A stretch of 64,000 nt of DNA. It comes from Mucor racemosus (lineage: Eukaryota; Mucoromycota; Mucoromycetes; Mucorales; Mucoraceae). Below, piece by piece: positions 11,251 to 23,278 of this stretch. The stretch's first letter is position 1. The number at the start of each line of letters is the position of its first letter. The translations under genes and the position numbers were made by a program. The DNA is taken from contig JAPEHQ010000003.1 in assembly GCA_027405735.1 (NCBI GenBank), forward strand, positions 682,001 through 746,000. The letters run 5' to 3'. The notes under the pieces are model-generated. The model made no database searches, was not told the origin of the DNA, and saw only the letters and a program-made list of their open reading frames with translations.

Positions 11251-11748
11251 CAGTCTTGATTCTATTTAGTGGACTCGTAAATAACAGATTTTCGATTTAA
11301 TGGAAAGTTTGAAATCTCCCGTTTTTTTTTTTACATAATTTTACTGCCTAAATCCACTGAATGAATTCAGTGGATAGTGAAAAATTTCGTTTCTCCAAGT
11401 CCCCTATATTAGTAAAATATAAATGCTATTAGATAAAGCTGTATTTAGCCGGTAATAGCTTGATCTGATAACCATGAAATTAGAAAAAATATGGAGAGTA
11501 ACCAAATCACGTGCCTAATTTACCTTAGTTTTTTATTAAATTTCTTATTATCCTCTATTTAATTCCGTTGCTCGAATGTGAAAAGCCATTATTGACAGTA
11601 TTATTTAATACCATAAACTAGTAAGGCCTTTTTATTCTCATTTTTTGATCCAATATTACGGAAAATGATTTATTCGATTTAGTGGAAAATTCGATTTAGT
11701 GGACACTTTTCTCCCTCCCAACAATTCCACTAAATCGAATCACGACTG
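11251..11748. mobile_element. Complete 498-bp MITE with TA target duplication (Tc1/mariner-pogo type)
   Basis: The left end CAGTCTTGATTCTATTTAGTGG and the reverse complement of the right end CAGTCGTGATTCGATTTAGTGG form a terminal inverted repeat with two mismatches in 22, flanked by TA at 11249-11250 and 11749-11750. Further inverted copies of TTCGATTTAGTGGA lie at 11671-11735, allowing a strong subterminal hairpin. No transposase is encoded. TA duplication and CAGT-type ends suggest mobilisation by a pogo/Tc1-like transposase (inference). A half copy is at 5047-5258. Confidence 0.88.
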
Positions 11749-11750
11749 TA

Positions 11751-12542
11751 CAACGAAGTAAATTAGGAGTTTCACAAGAAGCGATGATAAGTTTCGATGG
11801 GATATTATAGAGTTTCGACAATTTCATTGTGGGATATAAAAATCAGTGAATTTGTATAGCTCTATTACTTGCAAATAACAAAGAAACTTGCCATGAACAG
11901 GTTTCTCATTATACCATTTTTTGTGTAAACCCAAGTTTTGAAATTAGCTAGTATATTTTTGACGGGATGTCAAATCAATGTAGAACAATGAACTGAAATG
12001 ACGTTGGTTTAATGCCAATAGTCGATATAGAAAACTTGGTCTATAAAATAGCATTTGCATACTCGTAAATACAAGTGTGAAGTTTTCGTAAAGAGCCTCT
12101 ATTACCCCTAGTTATGAAAGATAAAGTTTGTATCAAGAGACATTGGACCAAACTTTAAATTTAAAGTTTGACGAAATATAAGTTCGAGATAGATGTGTTT
12201 TATTTTCGAAGTGAGATAACAGCCCATGGTTATCATAAATACGTGAGAAAACTAGCTGTCAAACACTCCTGAGACTAATTACAAGAATCATGGTAGTTTT
12301 CAGCGTTGATGAAAATATAAATATTTACGATGTAAACAAATGACAACATGTAAACAAAGACAAATAATAAGGATAACATATTTTTCTTTATAACAAATTT
12401 GAATCAAGGGATGTAACTTTATTTAACGAAAAATAGAACTAGTTGCACACATTTGTCAATTTTCAATTATTTTATATCTAGTAACAGTGTACGGTATTTT
12501 GTATATACATTTTGTAGACCTTTTTTTCAAGGAAAAAGCAAT
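11751..12542. other. Intergenic region, includes peroxiredoxin 3' UTR side
   Basis: No gene or recognisable repeat seen. AT-rich. Confidence 0.5.
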
Positions 12543-13261
12543 TTAGTTGACAGTGGAGAAGTATTCCTTGGATTGCTTGACATCAGGCTTGATGGTCTTG
12601 GAACCAGCTTGCCAGTTGGCAGGGCAAACCTCACCGTGCTCATCAGTGAACTTGAAAGCTTCAACGAGACGAAGAACTTCATCAACGGAACGACCAACGG
12701 GAAGATCGTTGATAGTAATTTGACGAACGGTACCCTTGGGGTCAATGATGAAGAGACCACGGAGAGCGACACCAGCTTCTTCAATGAGAACACCATAGTC
12801 CTTGGCAATGGACTTGGTCTTATCAGCCAAGAGAGGAATGTTCATCTCACCAAGACCACCTTGCTTACGGGGAGTGTTAATCCAAGCAAGATGAGAGAAT
12901 TCTATAGAAAGAATTTTAATAACGCGTCCTTTTTTTTTTTTTTGTTTTTTTGTACAATCTCTTTAAAACTTACCAGAATCAGTAGAGGCACCGATAACAG
13001 CAGTGTCCAAAGCTTCGAATTCCTTGATACGTTCAGAGAAAGCAAGGATCTCAGTAGGGCAAACGAAAGTGAAATCCATAGGATACCAGAAGAAGACAAC
13101 GTACTTGCCCTTGTAGTCAGAGAGGGAGATATCCTTGAATTCACCATCGACGACAGCGGGAGCAGTGAAAGCGGGAGCTTGCTTTTGAACTTGAGCGACT
13201 ATTTAGGGGATATGTTAGATATTGCTTTAATTCAATTAAATACATTTATAAACATACCCAT
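12543..13261 (-). CDS. TSA1: 2-Cys peroxiredoxin (thioredoxin peroxidase)
   Basis: Reduces H2O2 and organic peroxides in the cytosol using thioredoxin. Three exons: a 4-nt first exon 13258-13261 (ATG plus G), 12974-13198 and 12543-12901, giving 195 aa, the usual length for typical 2-Cys Prx. Peroxidatic Cys in FVCPTE, resolving Cys in the VCPANW motif, catalytic-site Thr/Arg context DFTFVCP, the GGLG motif and the C-terminal YF motif (EYFSTVN) are all present. GGLG plus YF mark a eukaryote-type enzyme prone to overoxidation, which fits peroxide-signalling and chaperone roles (family knowledge). Codons are strongly biased (GCT, GTC, AAG, GGT), indicating high expression. Intron 2 has a long A/T homopolymer. 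The long open frame on the opposite strand is a shadow of this biased gene. Confidence 0.97.
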
Positions 13262-13338
13262 TTTAGATATTAGTTATTTTCTTTTAAAGAGATGAAAAAA
13301 GTAAAGAAAACATATTAAGAGTTTGATGGAGGGAACCC

Positions 13339-13346
13339 TATTTATA
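13339..13346 (-). promoter_or_regulatory. TATA box of peroxiredoxin gene
   Basis: TATAAATA followed by GGG on the minus strand, about 78 bp upstream of the ATG at 13261. The same spacing is seen for the hexosaminidase and F-box genes. Confidence 0.65.
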
Positions 13347-13726
13347 CCTAAAATTTACAAGTAGTATTGACATTTGATTTGCCAATAATTCTTACTAAAC
13401 ATGGCCCTTGAAAGTAACGGAAATCAAATCAAGCTTACTAAACTTAATTTCTTCCAATCGTATTACATTTATTACAAATCTTGGAGATACCGTAGTCTGC
13501 TTTTCGCTCTGGTTTTAATTCTACATTTTCTGTCAAATCGTAATACGCTTAGTAATATATGAATATATTTTGATAATGGTTTTATATGTGTGTAATGCAA
13601 AGATATAGAAAAAAAACTTTTTATCGCCAATCTCTTACACATCGACATACAACGACATACTGTACATCAAATTTGTCATGCTTTTAAACTAATGAGTTCA
13701 AATGAAAAATCATATCTTTCTTTTAT

Positions 13727-16700
13727 TTAAAATGGTGTATTCGGTAATGTATGCATAGGTTGAAACGATAACCCAAATGTTGATCTTATACTACTACTCA
13801 TTTGTGAATTTTCATTTAAATATGTTTCAGGCTATCCGATAAAATAATAAATATATTAGCATATATACCAGATAAAACAATATCCAATGAGATTTCTTAC
13901 CTTTTTACTATGTGTATTATCATCCAATTTGACTAGACTAGTAAAAGAGTGTTGATGATCTTGTTTTTCCAACACAAAATTTGGGTTTTGAGTAACATCT
14001 AGCTGTTTGAGATAAATTGTCCATTGTAATACATAATCAGAACTAACACTTGTTATTCCACAATCGGATAAATCCAAGATATCTATTTTAGATTGTAAAA
14101 TAACTCCATTTAAATGCACTATGCCTATCAATTTACATTAATGAGTTGTTTATTAAGCATTACTACGATATATTTTACCTGCATCTCCGATTTTAGGATT
14201 AGAGTTGAGTGTTAGTTTCCTTAATTTTGAAACATTTTGAAGACTATTAGCCAAAACTATCATGTCTATAAAATTGTTTACAATTAAAATCTACTACAGA
14301 AAAAAATGAGGCTACCGTCTTACCTTGTTTATCAAGACCACAGCCAGTAAAATCAATATGATTCAATTGTGTTTTCCATTTAAAAAATTCTTTAAAGTTA
14401 TAATCTAGCGATGAAGCTACTGTGAAACTAAAATTTAAATCTGATAATCTAATAGAAATCATTAAAAGGATTGTTTACTAATGTCATGTTTCATTGGCTT
14501 ACTTACTTTGGTAAATCTGATAATAAATCAAAATTGTGCCATTTTGCCTCGGTTGTTATGCTTGATAGTTCAAGTTTGGATATCCTTTTAATTTGTATCC
14601 ATAATGGAGTCCATGCCGTTAGCATGTTTCCATCAAAATAATTACTTGATATGTCAAGTGCCAAATTTGCTCCTTGAGATCCTTTTTTTTTTTTGTATTT
14701 GAAAGATTTAGACGGATTTTCCTCTTTTTTGATTTTTCAGTAACAATACCTTTACGTGCATGATTAGAATAAATAGTTTGCACTGCATCATCGATATCTA
14801 AACGCTTCCCAATGTCTGTACTTTCTAACGTTAGTTGTTTCAATGATGGTATCTTTTCTAAAAACTTGGGAAGTAGTTTGAATAATGTAGGACCTAGTGA
14901 GTTATGAGATAAATCAAGCGTTCGAAAGCGACATCGACAAAGAGTTTCGAGACATTTTGTTGTTAATTGATTGTTGCAAACATAAAGCTCGCTTAAACCT
15001 TTATTAGCATGCTCCAAAAGGTACGCTAAATCATCATCATCTATTTTAAAAGTGGGTTTAGTTATTTTTTACGTTTATAATCTATAGGCAATTTAGATCC
15101 TACTCAACATGATTGATGACAAATTCAGTGATTGTAATAATGAAGAATGTTGCAATATTTGCTGAATTGCTGCTAATTGTTCTTTTGTGATACCTATAGA
15201 AATTTCATATGAGCAAGTTGGACTAAAGTAGATAGTAATCAGCTCATTATTTACACAATTCAGCCAAAGATATATGTGTAAAGTTTTCTTTTGCTAATTT
15301 AAGTTGTATTCCTCTTGACAGTTCAATTTTTAATCTTTCACAAGCATTTAGGTAAATGTGTAATGGTGGTTTCTTGGCAGTGCCTTTGACAATAGCCTCT
15401 ATTAATTGATCGTTTTCTACAATAATATTGCGAATATAATCTTGCGGATAAATATCGTGATCTAAGGTACGCATATGACTCATGATAGGCTTTAAGAGGT
15501 CAATTTGGGAATACAAAAATGGCATCATTATCACATACCTCGATACCATAACTGTTCCAACATCTAGTAGCAATATCTTCCATTAATTTTTGCACAGTTT
15601 CAGGAACAGGATCGTATTGAATTTTGAGCTCTATAATAGTTGGTAGTAAAATCCTAACTCGAATTTTCTAATAAAACTATGAGGTTATTTGTTAGATCAA
15701 ACATAATACAAATACTAACCTTTTTTGAATCTTTGTTGAATGCTGGAGTAATTCGGCTGTGCTCTGGGAAAGTAATATCCATAGTGTAGCTATTTTCCAA
15801 TTTTTGTTTCTATGCGGACAATGTTAATAATTGTAAATTCATGGCAAAAAGAAACCATATTACAAGCATTCTCTCCTCTTTAATAGCATCTGTAAGCACT
15901 TTCTTGCATGATTCCATTTGAAAATCTTGATCAAAGTATTCATGTATCTTGACCCGAAGTTTGAATACATTTTTAGTCAGATACAATTGATTCAAGGGGC
16001 TATCCATAAAATAAGCCTCCACATAATCAAATGTTTCGTTACTCGACTTGAGGTAATCTTCTTTACTCTTTTTGAAACATAGGTCAATATAATATAATTG
16101 TAAAAAACTTATCAAATCTTACACTTTCTCTTAATTTCCATTGTGATTCAGTTTTATATTGCAGTAATTGAGCATAGGTCAAATGCGAAAAATCTCTGGT
16201 ATTTAGTAGTGAAATCAAGTTATCATCTATATATTTGATAATCATCCTATGGAGATCGTATTTTTGAAGCGTTTCAATAAATTCGAGAAATAGAGTTGAT
16301 GTAGATGAGTTCATGTTGTTTCCTCTTATCAATGAATCCAATTGCTCTTTTGCAAATTTAACTCGCTTGACCATATTAAAAAGACTCTCCTATCATAAAT
16401 AATATAAGAATGTGTACCTCAAGTGTTTGCAATCAAGCTCTTACATAATTGTGAATAGAATTCGTCTCTGAATCTGCTGTTTTCTTATATAAATGTGCAC
16501 ATTCATTGTATTCACCCAAAAACAAATGAAATTTCACTACATATTCGACAATTAGTTTGTGTATCACGGAATTCTAGTAGAAATACACCTACTCCTTTCT
16601 TCAAAACAAACCACTTGATCTTCGGTGAACTCATGTTCCATCACTAAGGCATACTCTCTTTTTTGACATTCTTTAACTAGATCAAACTGGTGTATACGTT

Positions 16701-17579
16701 TGTATAAATTACCTAGCTCCCACCATGCCGATTTCTCACTTGCATAATCCTTTAAATCTTGAGCCAATGTAATGGCTCTCTTTAGATTGGCCTCACCTTC
16801 ACTATACATGGTATATACTTTACTTTCCATAACACCCAAATTAAAATTGGATGATTGGATCAACTTTTTGATATCGTCTTCCTGTGGGTCTTCTACATCG
16901 TCCAAAGTCATTGTATCAATCACATCTCTTTCGAGCTGGTAATAATGTTGTGCGTGTTCGTAGTCTGCATTCCTAGATGCTGATTCATCATTACTTTTCA
17001 TAAAATAAATATCACCCAACATGCGATATGTGCTTTGAAATAATGATTTCATCTTTGGAAGCCCTTGATTCATCAATCGTAATTCCTCGAGCGCATTGAT
17101 GGCTGTAGTTCCATGCTTCGCTGCAGAGTCGTAATCACTCAATCTATATGTAGCAAGTTAGTTTGATGTATCGATTCCAATTCTGTTGTAAAATGGTTAC
17201 ACTAAATAACTTTGACCTATGCTTTTATGAGCCCTATAAACAATGAAATACTGTCAATTTTTCCGGTCATTTTGGCTGGTTTCGTTTGAATTTACCTCGG
17301 TAAAAGGGATTTATAGTTGATTCCTTCCAAAATACGAACTGCCTTTCTGCCCAAATCGATACCTTTTCGCATTATAGTCATAAATTTGCGTTCTCCCTCT
17401 TCCTCAAGCTCAGCACTGTCTGCTTCAAGCCATTCTATCAATTCAAATGCTATTTCTGCTGCTTTTATTCTATTATTACTCGCTAAATAAGAATTGTATT
17501 GTGATAAATGGTACTTGTAGCCTTCTGTTAAATTGTCTGCATGAGTATACTGAATGCCATATGTAACTGTTTTCCCCAT
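13727..17579 (-). CDS. TONSL: Tonsoku-like protein (TPR - UBL - LRR), replication-fork repair
   Basis: Large gene with a dozen or so short introns, ATG at 17579, stop at 13727-13729. The product is roughly 1,000 aa. N-terminal part (17579 to about 16560): TPR-type helices (YKYHLSQYNSYLASNNRIKA; ALEELRLMNQGLPKMKSLF; EGEANLKRAITLAQDL; SAWWELGNLYKRIHQFD). Middle (about 16500-15820): helical, no ankyrin consensus. Then a ubiquitin-like segment (KIRVRILLPTIIELKIQYD) followed by YPQDYIRNIIVENDQLIEAI and PPLHIYLNACERL, matching the TONSL region just before its LRRs. C-terminal leucine-rich repeats follow (LYVCNNQLTTKCLETL; FRTLDLSHNSLGP; LALDISSNYFDGN; IDILDLSDCGIT), and a short tail ends in NTPF. 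In animals and plants TONSL/TSK with MMS22L supports recombination at stalled forks; the function here is by homology. Confidence 0.85.
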
Positions 17580-17746
17580 AGTGTCGTTTGAAGCAAATCT
17601 TTCAAAAGAAGCAGAAGCGAAACGCCTCTCTATTTTCGCAGCTTTTGAAGTTCAGTCCAGTTGTTGATGTTTAATTAACAGTGGGTTGCCGCAAACTAAA
17701 TATGAGAGGGGGGAACGTTTTCTCTTTTATTTGATAATTTAACAAT
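17580..17746. promoter_or_regulatory. Bidirectional promoter TONSL / DCTN3
   Basis: Only 167 bp separate the divergent start codons at 17579 (-) and 17747 (+). A G6 tract (17708-17713) sits 34 bp before the DCTN3 ATG. The two genes must share regulatory DNA. Confidence 0.7.
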
Positions 17747-18514
17747 ATGGACGAACATGGTTTTGAAGCAAGATTAAGACATTTAGAACATGTTTTATTA
17801 GGACAAAGCAGCGCACAATCCAAAGGAAATAATGAAACATTGGTTAAAAGGATAGAAGCGGTTCAGAAAGGATTAGAAACAGTTTATAAAAACAACAAAG
17901 CTATCAAAGAATTTATTACAAAGTGTAAAGTTTATATATCCACAGACTAATAGACTCGTAAATTCTCATTTTTTTCTTTTTTTATTAATTACGATAGACG
18001 ATACGCATGTTAAACTTCTCAATCCCAACACGTCTACATATAATATGGAAAGAGAGATTCTTGCACCTGACGTTAAACTTGAGCTTCTATTAACAGCTAA
18101 TGATGATCTCGAGAAGTTTGCTCAAGAAGTAAAGCAAGTAAAGGATTTAGAATACGTTGTGAGTGGATCCGAATTTAATGGTAGAAGTTTTGCTGGTTTT
18201 ATTATTATTTGATTTACTGAAAAAAAAAATGCAGTTATAGAAACATTGGGTCCTAAATTGGCTCCATTAGAGGTGACACACGCAGATCAAATCTCTGAAT
18301 TAAATCAAATTACAAAGCAAGTGTCTGAATTCATGGAACGTTATAATCATACTGTAAGTTTTTTTATAACAGGGAGGCTTATTATATGCTGATGTTAATG
18401 CTTTTTAAATAGGTCAACACTTTATCTGAAATCTTTATTCAATGGGATCATATTTTAACAAACATGGAATCTCATGTAGGTGCTCTTGAACGCCAGAAAG
18501 CCGCTGCTTCTTGA
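17747..18514 (+). CDS. DCTN3: Dynactin subunit 3 (p24/p22)
   Basis: Shoulder/sidearm subunit of dynactin, the dynein cofactor, in the cytoplasm on microtubules. Four exons: 17747-17924, 17998-18180, 18235-18353 and 18413-18514, giving 193 aa (animal p22/p24 is about 186). Family features in order: N-terminal ARLRHLEHVLLG (animal: ARLQWLEARVLG), a K[YF]..L..P segment after intron 1 (HVKLLNPNTSTYNMEREI), long coiled-coil heptads, and a C-terminal YNHTVNTLSEIFIQWDHIL, matching the strongly conserved Y..T...LS..F..WD..L. All introns are phase-consistent GT..AG. The start was chosen as the first ATG, shortly downstream of the shared promoter with TONSL. A dynein intermediate chain fragment also occurs in this window, in transposons, without functional link. 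Confidence 0.9.
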
Positions 18515-19084
18515 TTGAAATACTACAATATATCCTTGACTAAACGAAATTTCTTGAAATAAAATACCAAAAATGTTGAAACTAATAACTATTCACTTGG
18601 GATGCTTTGATTTTTGGTGCTTTGTAACCTAATAATGATTAAAAAGGCCATTTCTTTTTCAAACATATACCTATAGAAAGCATAAACTATAAATAATTGG
18701 TTTTGATCTCCTGTCATCTTCATTTATAAAGAGGCAGAAATTACTAGCCCATGTGGAAAGACAATGTATGAATTAAAATAGATGCTTCGTCTACTATAAT
18801 TCAAGTATATATAAAAAGAACGTTTACTTGCTGATTTCGGTAGCACAGTTAATTCTATATACGCATCGTATCCTATTTGCACAATTCAAATATTGCTAGT
18901 TCCATCATTCCATTTGAAAAGGGAGGATTGGACCAATATAAATACCCTAATTTCGCTACAGTATTCGATTTTAAAACCACCTTTTAAGCAAACCAAATGT
19001 TTCTATATTCACTATATGGGTTTCAATCAATCCAGCGAGGCTCGCTACTGTACAGCTACCTAACAAATTAATTGAGCCCCGACT
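18515..19084. other. DCTN3 downstream region, no gene seen
   Basis: AATAAA-like signals just after the DCTN3 stop (18559 region). Otherwise anonymous AT-rich DNA. Confidence 0.5.
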
Positions 19085-19740
19085 TCAAGCTCCTTAGAAA
19101 TGCACAGCGCAATCTGCGACCGATTCCTAAATTTATTCTATATCTCACAAAGGACTCAAAAACAAGTAAAAATAACTGCTATTCCTTGAAAACTGGGTCT
19201 CACTTTTCATCCCTGTTTTACTTTTTCTTCCACTAAATAACACCAAGAAAGAATTATAAGCCAACGTACCTGAGATGTTCAAATTTTATTTAAAAATAAG
19301 TTTCCGGAAATATCCTCAAAAATGTGTACAAAGAGATGCTTTCACTTCTAGCTTCAATTTTTCCCCTGTATACCCTCATCCCAAATTCTGGTCATGAAAA
19401 AAAAATTGATAAAAATCACAGTTTCTCTATGAGAAATGCTGTTAAAAGTTTCGGTAACGGTTTAATAAATAGACGATTATCTAGCGTATTATTTCCGTTA
19501 ATTATATTTGAAATATGCTAATAAAAGTGATGTGTATCTTCAAAAAACCTCCAAAAATTCGATTGAATTTACACAAAACCTAATGTGAAACATTTATTTG
19601 AAATGTATTTTTTAGCCAAATGCAGAATTTAAAGCTGTACAAAAACAATTTAATACGTCAGGCCTACTTATTTTGCAGTTCATGAACTAATAAACGATTT
19701 TGTTTTTTTGATCATTTTCTGTACAATTTGTCAAATCGAT
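19085..19740 (-). repeat. Dispersed repeat R1, copy 2 (inverted, internal deletion)
   Basis: Read on the minus strand it follows the copies at 26090 and 43485: landmarks 'tgaactgcaaaataagtaggcctgacg', 'gggatgaggg', 'gatatttccgg', 'gagatgttc..', 'acagggatgaaaagtgagaccca' and 'gaatcggtcgcag'. About 400 bp of the middle present in the other copies are missing. Confidence 0.75.
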
Positions 19741-19749
19741 TTTAGAACT

Positions 19750-20105
19750 CAGTTATAGTAGAATTGCCCATAAGCATATCATTATTACTATTTGTGCATA
19801 ATAATAAAATCTGGCTATGAGCATAATAATAATGAGCTAATCGTAGGGGCACAAATTGGTTTGTATAATATACAGTATGTAAGCACCGTGCCGTTCTCAA
19901 AATTCCATTGCATTTTTTACTGGAATAATGGGCTTTTAAATTACATTTGCTTTTATTAATATAGATTGTATAGACAATAATAATACAATTCAATACGTTG
20001 TTGATGTAGAGCAATACATGCAAGAGCCAATATATTTACAATTATCACCATTTGTGAATATGCTTATAACTACTACTGTATACTGTTTACAGCAACTGTC
20101 GTATA
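19750..20105. repeat. Fragment of the CACTA-type element family
   Basis: Similar to 22105-22440 and to the reverse complement of 47960-48250: shared strings 'cccataagcatatcattatt', 'gggcacaaattgg', 'ccgttctcaaa', 'ttactggaataatggg' and 'gtagagcaatacatgcaagagcc'. It has neither terminus, so it is an internal fragment. Confidence 0.8.
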
Positions 20106-21204
20106 TTTTCAGGTTTGATAAATAATACTTAAAAAAGAATACAGTTAAAAGAGAATGAGTACTGAATCAGTTCTTCAACTGTATAATAAAAACGAGATAT
20201 CGTTAATTTAGATATAAAAGTATGGCATTTTATATTGATGTGATATTGCGATCCTGAGGTGTAATGTAAGGCACTATTGAGCCATTAGATCTGTTTGATA
20301 GTAATTTATGGATTGAAATGGATCGATCATAATTTGACCGTTCTTGCCGAGCTTGTGAGTTGCCTTGTTTTAATGCTGCGTTAAATGTGCTTGGATTTTA
20401 ATTTAATAGCTATTTGATTAATTAACCGCTGGGACGAAGTAATAAATATGGTGTCATAATTGAGGTCCAAGCGTTTTTGGTAATTACTGGATTAAACTTA
20501 GTACACTAGGAGTTTCCTATATCCGATATCAAGACTTTGCACTTCAATAAATGTTGTGTGTTATATCAGAATCTAGATATAGCGCTACAGTAGTTGTATT
20601 ATCAGGATATTGTTATTGTTACACCATCAATAGCTATTGTATCACTTGATAACCTCTTCTATATATAATCTCATTCTCTACATTGAATAAAACCACACCT
20701 TTTACTCTTGTCTAATTCTTATTAGTTTTGGTAAAACATTGTAGTCAATAGATTGTAAGATGTTGTATTGATACTGTAGAAGGTGATGATAACATATGGT
20801 ACTTCTTGGTGGCATATAAGATAATAGTACGTATATGATTCATATTTTTGCCAGTGGTCACTTTTCCAAAAAAAAAAAAAAAAAAGCCGAACAATCTCCG
20901 GAAGCGGCCATCTAATGATATTTCCAAGCTTTAAATTTCTAGAAAAAGTTACCGGACATCCCGGACGCGGTTGTTTAAGTATTCCAAGCAGCTATAAGAT
21001 GCAGGTATCGAAATTTCATACAAAATTAAGGTTCGACTGAATTGGTATTAATTATTCAAAGGCGTATTTTAAGTAAAGCATAAATATAACCTACAGCATT
21101 ATTAGCCTAATGATGAATTTAATTTGAAAAGTATAAGATGATACAACCGGATTCAAAAAAAGTCCATAAAATCACAAATTTAAAGGATTTATAATATATA
21201 AGAT
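20106..21204. other. Gene-free stretch; possible decayed LTR around 20550-20740
   Basis: No gene. 20640-20740 has a TATATAATC, then AATAAAA and a T-rich tract, a layout seen in LTRs, but no target duplication or second copy was found. A 16-bp A-tract lies at about 20870. Confidence 0.4.
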
Positions 21205-21457
21205 TACTATGGCCGACCTTTTGTGCTTCACAAGATGATTTTGTTGTGTGTGCCCAAGTGGGCTGCACGCTATAGCCTGATGAGTTGTTGCGCACACTGA
21301 ATATGGTTAAAAAGATAACAATATGCACATGGACACAGCAAAAGAAAATGCACACGAGCATAACGAAAAGCCTATATGTGTAGAATTATAGATTCTGTCC
21401 GTGTGCATAACATTAATTCCATGTGTGCATAATAATAGTAGAATTGCCCATAAGCAT

Positions 21458-22119
21458 TGCAATAAAATTGAAGTAATTTTATAAAAATGAAAAATAAAAT
21501 AAAAAAATAAAAGCGTTGATAAATACAATTATAGTCTTTCCACGGTTTTATTGTGATTAAAAGAAATCTGAAGAAAAAGAATGATATCTTCATAAAGTAT
21601 GCTGTATTTATAGGAATTGTAAAATAGTGGATGTTCGTGTGTTGATGCTTATTTTACAGGTGTTCAATCATAATGTCTTTTATTGACATTTTTTTATAAG
21701 ATACTTGGTTGAGATGTCGATACTTTGTTTGATATGATAGAATATCATTAGATGGATGTTGATCTTTCAACATTCCAGTTATAATTTAAAATGCAACTGA
21801 GCTTATTTTTATGGGATGTGATTCCTTATCTAGAATTACTACAACTGCGATTTTATGAGCAGGAGTTTTGGAATATATTATTAATGCAAAATAAGTACAG
21901 CTTTATATCATAGGTGTCGTCGTGTTGTAGAAGGTTGTATTTTGATCAGTAATACTTCCTTTTACAGGCACCAGCAATATAGAGTGTCCTCGTTATGCTT
22001 ATTGGGATCTGATTGGAACTCAGTCCTTATGGAGTGATATTCAGGTACGAATCGAGATAAGTTATTTTTCTGAAATGATAATGGCGACTTTGGTCTATAA
22101 AAGGTGCCATTTCATTGCA
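21458..22119. mobile_element. Solo LTR, 662 bp, target duplication AGCAT
   Basis: Starts TGCAATAAAATTG, ends CATTTCATTGCA, flanked by AGCAT at 21453-21457 and 22120-22124. The undisturbed site CCCATAAGCATATCATT is seen in the related sequences at 19760 and (reverse) 48235, which proves the insertion. It has a TATAAAAGG near the right end and no coding frame. The length equals that of the chromovirus LTRs but the sequence differs, so it is a different family. Confidence 0.88.
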
Positions 22120-23278
22120 AGCATATCATTATTCCTATTTGTGTATAATAATAAAATCTGACCATGAGCATAATGAGCTGATCGTATGGGCACAAATTGG
22201 TCTGTACATGAGCATCGTACCGTTCTCAAAAATTCCATTGCATCTTTTACTGGAATAATGGGTTTTTAAATTACATTTGCTTTTACTAATATAGATTATA
22301 GACAATACAATCCAATACTACGTTGTTAATGTAGAGCAATACAGTACATGCAAGAGCCAATATATTGACGATTATCATCATTTGTAAATATGTTTATAGC
22401 TATAATGTATACAGCAACAATGCTTTTTGCTCGAGCATAAAATTAAATAGCACTTACTGCTTAAATTTATATGCAAACCAACAAATATAAGGTTATAGAT
22501 GTTACTTTGTCACACTTAAAATTTAAGCAAATTAACCTTCTTTAAACTTACTATTTTAATTTACGATTGCCTGCCGTAAAAAGATTTGTTTTCGAGTATA
22601 GCTATGATCAAGACTATAGTTATTAGGTAAGGTATTAGATCATTGTTTTTTTGTGATTCTGTATCATTTAAAATTTCATCGCTTTTCTGAAACATTTCGT
22701 GAGTTTGTAGCCAGTTCTAGCTTTTTATTAAGTAGATATAAGTATCATTGCCTTCGATTTGATCTGGTAATAATCAAGAAATACGTCCAACAATACAGTA
22801 GTAAATAATGATATTTGATCTTAGAATGCGTTTAAATAAAAATATCAGTCTCTAATATAGACTGCTACCTATATTAAAAGCATTAGTCCCTTATGTTAGC
22901 ACGCGTATTCAGATAAAAGAAAAGAACACCAGCTTGATAGTCTAATGTGCCTTATCAAACAGTGAATATATTATTCTTGGAATAATATAAAAACAAAAAG
23001 CGAGAAACAACAACATACGTAGAAAAGGATTTTAAAGGCTTTACATTATTTAGCGCAATTAAAACCATGCTAAATTGCACATTTCAGCCAATGTAAAAGC
23101 AGCATTACAGCGCATCAACTGTAAACTAAATAAAATAATAGGCAAAATCTGGTATCATAGAAACATACATTTTTTTACCAGAAAACCCGTCTTTCATATC
23201 ATAATACATTTATTAAAAAATTGCAAAAGAGAGATCGTAGAGCGATGCCGTAATTGAGCATAACAAGATTGAACGGCT

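Noticed and set aside
12453..13295. 280-codon open frame on the + strand
   Set aside because: It is the exact antisense of the highly codon-biased peroxiredoxin gene and reads through its introns; no independent motif.
14619..14760. Apparent frameshift at an A12 run in the TONSL LRR region
   Set aside because: Explained by an intron (gtaaag..aaaag) that removes the A-run and restores the LRR frame (ANLALDISSNYF).
21458..22119. Idea that the 662-bp solo LTR belongs to the chromovirus because of equal length
   Set aside because: Apart from the first bases (TGCARTAAAAT) the sequences do not match; length identity taken as coincidence.
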